NCBI GenBank assembly: GCA_964459995.1
Contig: CAYWOR010000023.1
Location: 1 to 25,808, forward strand
Length of the DNA stretch: 25,808 nucleotides
Reading direction: 5' to 3'
Source: CAZSHG01 sp964459995
GTDB taxonomy: Bacteria > UBP14 > UBA6098
Shown: positions 1 to 6,800 of the stretch, in pieces
How positions within the stretch are numbered: the first letter of the stretch is position 1
Layout: each line of letters starts with the position of its first letter
Program-made: the position numbers and the translations under genes
The notes under the pieces: model-generated
The model's input: the letters and a program-made list of their open reading frames with translations, nothing else
Told to the model about the DNA's origin: nothing
Databases searched by the model: none

Positions 1-1
1 A

Positions 2-1114
2 CGTCAACAAAAATACTCTCTTAATTTACCCTTGACTTTTGGGGGGCAGTACATCCCTGCTGGCAAATACCTCAATGGAAGAGGGGGGAAGCATCAAATA
101 GACAGTCTTGCTATCTATCCCTTTTCAGCACCATTTGTGTTTCCTACACGGCTTATTGCCGAGGCTAAGCTATACGACCCAAATAAAAGTAATAACAAGG
201 TCGGTATCAGCATAGTCCGAAACTTGCATTCAACTTTGATCGATCTTGAACAAACACTTCCAAGAGATAGGAATTTGCGTTTGGATGAAAACTGGGATGA
301 AGAGACTACCTGCAATTATCAGGGAGGGATTTTCTCAACTGCAGAGTTTTCTAAGGATGCCTTTGAGTATGCCAATGCTTATAGTATTGATACTGTATGT
401 TTAGAAAACCAAGTTAAAGGAATATCTCTTTTCAAAATTGTGAGTGATATTCAAGAATGCATAGAAGAGTGCAAACACTGTTGTCCCCCTTTTCATCATT
501 GTCTTGAATTTCACCATGAGCATTTCAGGAGATTGTTTCATCCCAAATACTATGAAGAGCTTCATTGTGTTGGCAATTACTCCGAACTAACCTCTGAAGG
601 GAAGAGCTTATTCTTCAAACTACTTGAATTCATAATTGAGTTTTACCCTCCAGAGCATCCTTGCCCGATACCATGTCACGAATCCATAATGCACTTAAAA
701 GAGAATTTTTTCTCTCAAAGATTAGCATCTTTAGAAGGTAATGTATTGGTCCTTCATTTTCCTGGTGACGACTTCAATCGTCTCAGAAGTTCAGTAGCGA
801 GGAAATTTATGAACAGGATAGAGACAGCCAGAGACCCTTTCTATCCACCGCCTGAAAGTTCGCCCGGCGAAGAAGATTTTCCGCGCGATATTCCACCCTC
901 TCCTTTAGACCCAGTATCCTTTGAAGGTTATCCTTCTGAGAACGAAGAAGGTCCGAAAAAGGTCGAGTTCTTTTTAACGGTTGGGAAAGAGCAGATCAAA
1001 ACCGAAACCAAGATGTCGAATTCGATTTATGAGTATTTAATTTCAAGAGATAAACCTCGTAGGCTCGTTATTCCCGTTGATTATGGGTGTTTCTTCACGG
1101 GAGTAATAAAATAA
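2..1114 (+). CDS. PD-(D/E)XK nuclease-like protein, 5'-truncated
   Basis: The frame is open from base 2, so the gene probably begins before the window. A TTG at 32 could serve as a start but has no Shine-Dalgarno sequence before it. Counting from base 2, the segment GKHQID...RLIAEAK has Asp34, Glu54 and Lys56, the D...ExK pattern of the restriction-endonuclease-like fold. I infer a nuclease, substrate unknown. Residues about 150-190 are unusually rich in Cys and His (KHCCPPFHHC, HHEH), which may be a metal site, and the C-terminal third is Pro/Glu-rich with low complexity before a final beta-rich stretch. Codon use is AT-rich compared with most of the window, which suggests an accessory gene. 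A hairpin of C and G runs follows the stop. The fold call rests on the motif only; the exact family is not recognised. Confidence 0.6.
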   Translation, partial: RQQKYSLNLPLTFGGQYIPAGKYLNGRGGKHQIDSLAIYPFSAPFVFPTRLIAEAKLYDPNKSNNKVGISIVRNLHSTLIDLEQTLPRDRNLRLDENWDEETTCNYQGGIFSTAEFSKDAFEYANAYSIDTVCLENQVKGISLFKIVSDIQECIEECKHCCPPFHHCLEFHHEHFRRLFHPKYYEELHCVGNYSELTSEGKSLFFKLLEFIIEFYPPEHPCPIPCHESIMHLKENFFSQRLASLEGNVLVLHFPGDDFNRLRSSVARKFMNRIETARDPFYPPPESSPGEEDFPRDIPPSPLDPVSFEGYPSENEEGPKKVEFFLTVGKEQIKTETKMSNSIYEYLISRDKPRRLVIPVDYGCFFTGVIK

Positions 1115-1132
1115 TCTTTCATTCACACATAT

Positions 1133-1158
1133 CCCCCCATAACTGCGAGGGGGGGGGG
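1133..1158 (+). terminator. C-run/G-run hairpin after the nuclease-like gene
   Basis: Six C (1133-1138) are followed after a ten-base loop by a run of ten G (1149-1158), 18 bp after the stop. It can form a strong stem but no T-tract follows, so it is a weak terminator candidate. Similar C-run/G-run hairpins recur at 2599-2624 and 22872-22889. Confidence 0.35.
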
Positions 1159-1226
1159 AATTGGTTTCGCTGTGGATAAACAAAGGAGGTTGCGTATCGA
1201 GGTAATTTGAGATGGTTGATCGAAGG

Positions 1227-1244
1227 GGGCGTTTGAGAACGCCC
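1227..1244. repeat. Perfect short inverted repeat (hairpin)
   Basis: GGGCGTT, a TGAG tetraloop and AACGCCC form a perfect 7 bp stem. It lies in the non-coding stretch 1159-1351, which otherwise shows no gene and no convincing promoter. It is not followed by T residues. It may be a dispersed palindromic element or part of an untranslated leader. Confidence 0.5.
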
Positions 1245-1351
1245 ATTGCGGCGAAAGGCCGTAAGTTGTTGTTCATTAACAAATTAAACTAAACATGGCT
1301 CGGCGCGGCGAGGGAAAATCGCCAAAAAATGGATTTTAGACCAAAGAATTG

Positions 1352-1540
1352 TCTTGTGAGAGCCAATATTTTTCTTGTGAGAGCACACTTTTTTCTTGTG
1401 AGAGGGTAGTCGAGTCTTGTGAGAGACTTGCCGCTTCTTGTGAGAGAGAAGTCGAGTCTTGTGAGAGGCTAGTCGGCTCTTGTGAGAGCCGAGTCGCGTC
1501 TTTGAAAAACGTTGTCGAGTCTTGTGAGACGGCGTTTTTT
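1352..1540 (+). repeat. 21-bp periodic array 1 (TCTTGTGAGAG core, 9 units)
   Basis: Nine units start at exactly 21 bp steps: 1352, 1373, 1394, 1415, 1436, 1457, 1478, 1499 and 1520. Seven carry an identical 11-base core TCTTGTGAGAG, the ninth differs at its last base and the eighth is degenerate (TCTTTGAAAAA). The remaining 10 bases differ from unit to unit, although GTCGAG-like endings recur (for example GGTAGTCGAG, AGAAGTCGAG, CGTTGTCGAG). The array ends 5 bp before the Shine-Dalgarno sequence of the next gene. It can be read in frame with that gene as heptapeptide repeats (SCERxxx), but this is best seen as a by-product of the period. Confidence 0.93.
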
Positions 1541-1558
1541 AACCGAAAGGAGAATGAA

Positions 1559-2554
1559 ATGACAGTAAAAACTCGTTATCCCCAGGGGACACTTTATCAC
1601 AGCGATTATTTGACTTGGGTTGGCAAGGTTGTCGGTTGGCTCGAAACGCAAATCGCCCAGCCGGATTACCCCGCCCATCTCGCGCCCGGCCTTGCCCCGC
1701 TAGTCGATGACCTCCACGACGCCCTTCTCGCGTGGGACGATCTCAACGAAGATCAAAAGGGCCGAAGCACCGTGTTTTCGGACTCTGCCGGCGAAGTCGC
1801 CAAGAAACTGCAGTTCCTCAAAGACATTTTCCCGACAACAATTTCCGATCCGATGGCGATGGCGGAGTTCGGCCTCGACCGCAAAGTCCCTGTTGACCGC
1901 GATGAACTCTATGTCATGGCGCAAACCTGCCTCGGTCAATGGGTTGAGACGACCGGCGGCGGCGTGCCCCCCGAATATTTGCCGCTGGAGGGCTTTTTCA
2001 CCGGGTTCACCGCCCTTTTCGCGGATTTTATGACCAAGCGCGGCCTTTATTACACCAAACTTAACGCCGCCCAGCAAGCGCAGAACAATGTCTTGCTTAC
2101 CCGTGCGGCCTGCCACGAGCTTGAGCGCAAGATTTTTAACTGGTATCGCGCGCACCACAAGAATACCAAGGACGAATGGTGGACGGCGACTTGGTGGGGG
2201 GCTTCCAGCGGCGGTTCGGGCGGCGGCGGAGGAGGCGAGGAAGAAGAGCCACAGCCGGAGGAATTTCCTGCGTGGCCGGGGCCGACAGGGGTGTTTACGT
2301 TAAGATATTGGGGCGAAGGTGTCGTCGAAATAGTTTACGGCGGTGTTCAGGAATCGACAATCGGATGGCTTCATCGCAGTGTCCCGGGCGCAGAGGATTG
2401 GATCGAGGTTACCAAAAATCTGCCGATGAACGAAGAGGATATTCTGCCATTCCGCGAGATGCATGTCCCGATTGGCATGTGGGAGTATCGCTTCATTCCG
2501 ATGCGCGGTGTCGAAAAGGGTGTCGCGAGCTTCGCGCTTATCGAGGTGGTGTAG
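1559..2554 (+). CDS. Orphan protein: helical domain, Gly-rich linker, C-terminal beta domain
   Basis: The start at 1559 is chosen because AAAGGAG (1546-1552) lies 6 bases upstream. An in-frame TTG at 1349 would add about 70 residues made only of the 21-bp array and has no ribosome site. The 331-residue product has no signal peptide. Residues 1 to about 215 look mostly helical and contain RYPQGTLYHSDYLTWVGKVV. Residues about 218-236 form a Gly-rich then acidic linker (GGSGGGGGGEEEE). The last roughly 95 residues are beta-rich with many aromatics and could be a fibronectin III-like sandwich. I do not recognise the family. The gene's GC content is higher than that of its upstream neighbour. It is followed by a heptamer repeat and a G/C-run hairpin, so it is probably monocistronic. 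Confidence 0.75.
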   Translation: MTVKTRYPQGTLYHSDYLTWVGKVVGWLETQIAQPDYPAHLAPGLAPLVDDLHDALLAWDDLNEDQKGRSTVFSDSAGEVAKKLQFLKDIFPTTISDPMAMAEFGLDRKVPVDRDELYVMAQTCLGQWVETTGGGVPPEYLPLEGFFTGFTALFADFMTKRGLYYTKLNAAQQAQNNVLLTRAACHELERKIFNWYRAHHKNTKDEWWTATWWGASSGGSGGGGGGEEEEPQPEEFPAWPGPTGVFTLRYWGEGVVEIVYGGVQESTIGWLHRSVPGAEDWIEVTKNLPMNEEDILPFREMHVPIGMWEYRFIPMRGVEKGVASFALIEVV

Positions 2555-2559
2555 CAATT

Positions 2560-2587
2560 TAGAATGTAGAATGCAGAATGTAGAATG
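2560..2587. repeat. Four tandem 7-bp repeats (TAGAATG)
   Basis: TAGAATG, TAGAATG, CAGAATG and TAGAATG follow each other without gaps just after the stop codon. Seven bases is one third of the 21 bp period seen elsewhere, but the core sequence is not shared with the other arrays. Confidence 0.85.
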
Positions 2588-2598
2588 CGCCGCCCATT

Positions 2599-2626
2599 AA
2601 TCCCCCCCTTTTTTGGGGGGGATTTT
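2599..2626 (+). terminator. Rho-independent terminator-like hairpin
   Basis: AAT plus seven C (2599-2608), a loop of six T, then seven G plus ATT (2615-2624) form a 10 bp perfect stem followed by TTTTGTTTT. It is well placed to end transcription of the orphan gene at 1559-2554. The C-run/G-run type matches 1133-1158 and 22872-22889, so it may also be a dispersed element. Confidence 0.65.
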
Positions 2627-2798
2627 GTTTTGGAAAATTGGGGGTGGGGAGGGGGCGAGGTGCTCGACGATACCCTACTCTCCCTATTCTATCACTTGAT
2701 TTTGTGCGGCAGAACACTCATTTATCGCAAAAAGACTTGATATTTGATATTTTATTATTAAGTTGAGGATGAAAGAATTTACGATTTGACAATTGATT

Positions 2799-3812
2799 AT
2801 GGCCAAACGAACGATAAAAACACTGAAAGAACAACGCGAGGAAAGAATTCGCAAGTTCAAGGAGATGTCCGAACAGAGGTTCGAGAGGTATCGCGACCGT
2901 CTGATTAAAGTTAATACCCCCGGCAAAAAATGGGGCATCCTCGACCGCGAGAGCTTCTTTGTATGCGGCTATTGTTCTTTCAGGATGGCTGTATTCTCGA
3001 CTCGTTCTCTCCAACTCAAAGACGAAAACCCCATGTTGTTTTATGGTTGCGGTCGAAGATGCGAGCCGAGCAATATTCACAGAGTCAGCTTTTTGGACAA
3101 TAAAATCATCGACAATCTCTACGAAAGGCTTCACGAAAAATTTCCGAACTCGAAGGCTAAGAGCAAAGATATGGACAAGCTGATGGCAAGCTTCGAACTA
3201 ATCGATGAGCTTGAAGAGAAGCGCCGCCATCTTATTGAGCTGTTGCCTCATGCCGGATTTAACCGCGACAACTTAGTAAAAGACCTCGTTGAACTTGAAA
3301 AGCGAATCGAGGGAATGCGCGAGCAAAACTCCGGCCTCAAATCCTCCGATCCTGCGTCGAGCCCCTTACTTTCGCCAGTTTTTTCGGCGGGGAATCCATC
3401 GGAGCTTTATTCGATGAATCTGAGTTATCGAACCGAGCTTGTGAAAGCTCTCGTCCGCAGAATAAGGTTTTTCAACGAAACTCTCATTGTGAAACTAAGC
3501 CCCCTCGACGCAGAAGAGCTATCACTCGATACCGCCAGCGGTGGGAAGGTCACGAATATTCATCTTGCATATCAGTTTAGAGACATTGAACAAAGCGAAG
3601 ATATCGACGACGATGAAATAGCAGACGACGGAAGACAGGAACGCCCTCATTGGGAAAGGGTGGATCTCGATTTTATTATGTCGGAACCCGAAGAAACAAG
3701 CGGTTTTATAAAATCGAGTGAAAAGGTCGATGTTGACCTTCTTCGCACCGAACCGGGATCGAAAGAAGAACGCGAGCTTTTAAAAAAATCTAAAAAAGAA
3801 GAAAAAAAATAA
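2799..3812 (+). CDS. Serine-recombinase-tail-like zinc-ribbon/coiled-coil protein
   Basis: The start is ATG 2799; the ribosome site is weak, and a TTG at 2793 is an alternative. The protein has 337 residues. An N-terminal basic helix (residues 1-40, rich in Lys, Arg and Glu) is followed by a likely zinc ribbon, C56-x2-C59 and C84-x3-C88, then a long charged helix (about 120-175). A segment VKALVRRIRFFNETLIVKL (about 212-230) resembles the region after the coiled coil of large serine recombinases. The C-terminus is acidic then Lys-rich. The order zinc ribbon, coiled coil, beta strand matches the C-terminal part of that recombinase family, but no catalytic resolvase domain is present in any frame upstream. 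It may be a domesticated DNA-binding remnant or an unrelated zinc-ribbon protein. Function is unknown. Confidence 0.7.
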   Translation: MAKRTIKTLKEQREERIRKFKEMSEQRFERYRDRLIKVNTPGKKWGILDRESFFVCGYCSFRMAVFSTRSLQLKDENPMLFYGCGRRCEPSNIHRVSFLDNKIIDNLYERLHEKFPNSKAKSKDMDKLMASFELIDELEEKRRHLIELLPHAGFNRDNLVKDLVELEKRIEGMREQNSGLKSSDPASSPLLSPVFSAGNPSELYSMNLSYRTELVKALVRRIRFFNETLIVKLSPLDAEELSLDTASGGKVTNIHLAYQFRDIEQSEDIDDDEIADDGRQERPHWERVDLDFIMSEPEETSGFIKSSEKVDVDLLRTEPGSKEERELLKKSKKEEKK

Positions 3813-3820
3813 CTTTTTTG

Positions 3821-3848
3821 TTGCAATTGTTGAAATTGTCTTTATATT
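3821..3848 (+). promoter_or_regulatory. Candidate sigma70-type promoter of the giant secreted protein
   Basis: TTGCAA (3821-3826), a 16 bp spacer and TATATT (3843-3848) lie about 50 bp before the ATG at 3900. The leader would be about 45 bases with a good Shine-Dalgarno sequence. Confidence 0.5.
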
Positions 3849-3899
3849 AGCTATTGGAAAGAAAAAGAGTTCGTGGCCGCGGTCAATTGGAGGTTCCAA

Positions 3900-6800
3900 A
3901 TGGCACGGCAAAGAAACATTAAAAAAGCCATCATTCTTGCGATGGCGCTTTTTATTCCCGCCGCCTTGGCCAGCCTGACAGGTATCCCAACGGACGTTAC
4001 TCAGTCCGATCCGCTCTCCGTCTATGATTTTGCCACCGCGAAGGCTTACACAAGCTGGCGCGAAAGGGGAAGTTACGACCCTTCTCTCGCAACAGAATAC
4101 GGCGAGATTCCGATCCTATGGTCTTCGGCGGGGGCTTTTCTCTACCCCGACACGCTGAGTGCCGCCAGGCCTTTTAATCATGCCGCTTTGGGGGCATTTA
4201 GTCCCGGTGTATATCCTAAGAATTATTGCCTTACACTGCCAGGCGATGAGTCCGTGGCCGTTCTCAAAAGCAGTGTATTGGACATTCTCGGGGTAAGTTG
4301 CACATGGCAATACGCCTATTTCATCGACCTTTTCAACCGGTTCCCTAATGCAGGCAATATCGCTAAAACAATTGTGGATTCATCCTTCTCGAGTTACTCC
4401 ACATTGTCGTGGCGCACGAAAATCATCATCATACCGGCGTTCGAGACCTATCCGGATTCCATGACGGTCTTTATGGATGAAATGGCGGCGCGTTTTCCTG
4501 ATGTCGGCACTGCTCTTACGGATTTCCTCGCCGCAGGTGGAACGATCTATTGCGAAGGCTCCGGCGCATATGTTCTCGAAGCATATGGAATCCTGCCCAC
4601 CGGCAGTATCGACCTTAACGACCCTGTTGAAGGCACAGTCAGTGGTTTCTGCGCTGTCGATGTCGCCGATACTGATCACCCCTTAGGTTTCGATATCCCA
4701 TCAGCCGGCATATACACCGTGCTCGGCCCGACTATCGATTTCCCAGGAATGGTTCCTATCCTTACAATAGCCTCCAGCTGGGACCCGTCGGATATTGGCA
4801 AACCGCTTGTAGCAAAGGCATCTATCGGTGGCGGGAAAGTCCTTATCAATGCCGGAATGCCCACCACCGGCGCGATGATCGGTGACGACCCAAACCAGTG
4901 GATGTGGTCGATGAACGCGATTTTATCGGCTTTCGCAAACAAAGCTATGAATGTCCGCTCTGTTTTCACCGATGTCGATATCGATTCATCCGATGTCGCC
5001 CCAATCGCACTTCCGGTCAACGAAGCCCACACTTTCGAAGTTACAATCCGCGTCCGAAACCTCTGGAATGTCCCCCTAAACAATGTCAGCGTTGTCGAAC
5101 AACTTAGGACATTCTACAGCTATGTCGGAACGACCACGGGCCCTTCGCCAAGCGTATCCTATCCTTATCTGACATACAACATCGGCACAATTCCGGCTGG
5201 AGGAGAGGTTATTATCACATACCAGCTTTCCACTCCACCGCAGGATGACCCCGCGTGGTTTAGTCTCAACGACCACCTTTTCGATCGCACAAAGGGCCTC
5301 GGCTATGTCTCTTCCAGTTTCCTATATTATTCCGACCCTGACGACGGTATTCTAAAGTCTTCCTATCGAAACAATATTCGTGTTCGTTATCTCTTCGAGG
5401 CCGATATCTGGGCAGACACCGACCTGAACTGGAAAAACATCCTCGGCGAATACTTCCAGCCCTTCAAGATCTTCAGCATCTTCGAGAACAAAGAGCGAAC
5501 CTCCGCCCTCCATACAAAGTATGTCCAATACATCCCGCTCGATGTCCCCATCTATTGGGTCGATCCGATGGATATTCCCATTATCCGCACACCCGGCGGA
5601 AAATTTGTTGATGTTCTCCGCGGGGATTGGGATAGGAACATGAACGGGATAGTGGATCCGGGAGAAATCTTCCGCGACCTTAACGGCGACGGAACCCCCG
5701 ACGCATGGCTCGATGTTACAACCATGCACCCGAAACCCGATAATTACATGACAATGACCGTCGAAGAAGTTTATTGGCTCAATCCTTGGACACTCGAATA
5801 CGAAGACATAAATCACAATGGCATTCGTCCTGTGGATGCCGATGGCGACGGCATTTTCGAGGTCGAAGACCCAGGCGATTTAATCCGCGTGATAAGATGC
5901 GAATGGAGCTACAACATCGACCCATTCCCCGGCTACGGTTGGTTCGACCCATACGCAAGCTGGGAAATCTGGATAGACCCTCCGCCGTTGGTGGGGATGG
6001 CTCTCGGCGCCGCGGAGGCCGCCGGAAGTCTCTATGTCGATATCGACACAATCCCTGAAGTCGGCGACGAACCATATTATTACGAAAACTGGCAACATTG
6101 GATGGAGACCGACACCACAACCGGTGAAATCGTCTGGAAACGCCTTGTTTATGTTCATTTTGGCGCATATGAAGGCTTCGTTTTCCTCGACGACGGTGAG
6201 ACGGTTCCCGATCCGCACGCCATCGAGGTCGGACGTGTCCCATGGCCGAGGCGCGAATACATCGCGGTCCTCAACCTCGGCGGAACCGAGCCGACAATGA
6301 CAGAACCCCAGTGCGATTCCTCGAACTACAGTTGGATCGAATACACTACAATATGGGGCAAGGAGAAAAAGACACCCATCCGCGTCAGCTATACATACTA
6401 TACCCCTCTGCCCAATCCCCTTCAGTTCGAATACATCAACTGCACTTACAAGATAACCGATCCGGCATCAGGTGCACAGATGCAATATCTACCAAAATAT
6501 GGCGAGGCGAATATCGAGTTCGAACTATGTGCCAGCACAGAATATTCGCGCTACTGGCTAAAGAATGTCGGGCAGGATCATGGGGAGTTTGATTTCGATT
6601 ATACCGGCGAAGGCAGAGGCTGGGTGCGGACATCAAATGTCCCCGACGGCCTCGGCGACGGTGTAGTCGGTTACATGGTGCACGAAATCCCCAAAGGCCT
6701 CGGCGGATACGAAATCGACCTGCCACGCACACCCGGCGGCGACATCGACATGGGTGCCCTCGTCGAGGGGTTCTGGCCCTATATGATAGGCTTCCCCGAT

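Noticed and set aside
1266..1295. Promoter TTGTTG...TAAACA before array 1
   Set aside because: The spacer is 18 bp with a poor -10 box; too weak to list as a feature.
1352..1540. Genuine CRISPR array
   Set aside because: The 11-base core and 10-base spacers are far below CRISPR sizes and no cas gene is in the window.
1349..1558. N-terminal extension of the orphan gene with SCERxxx repeats
   Set aside because: TTG 1349 has no ribosome site, while ATG 1559 has AAAGGAG at ideal spacing; the extension equals array 1.
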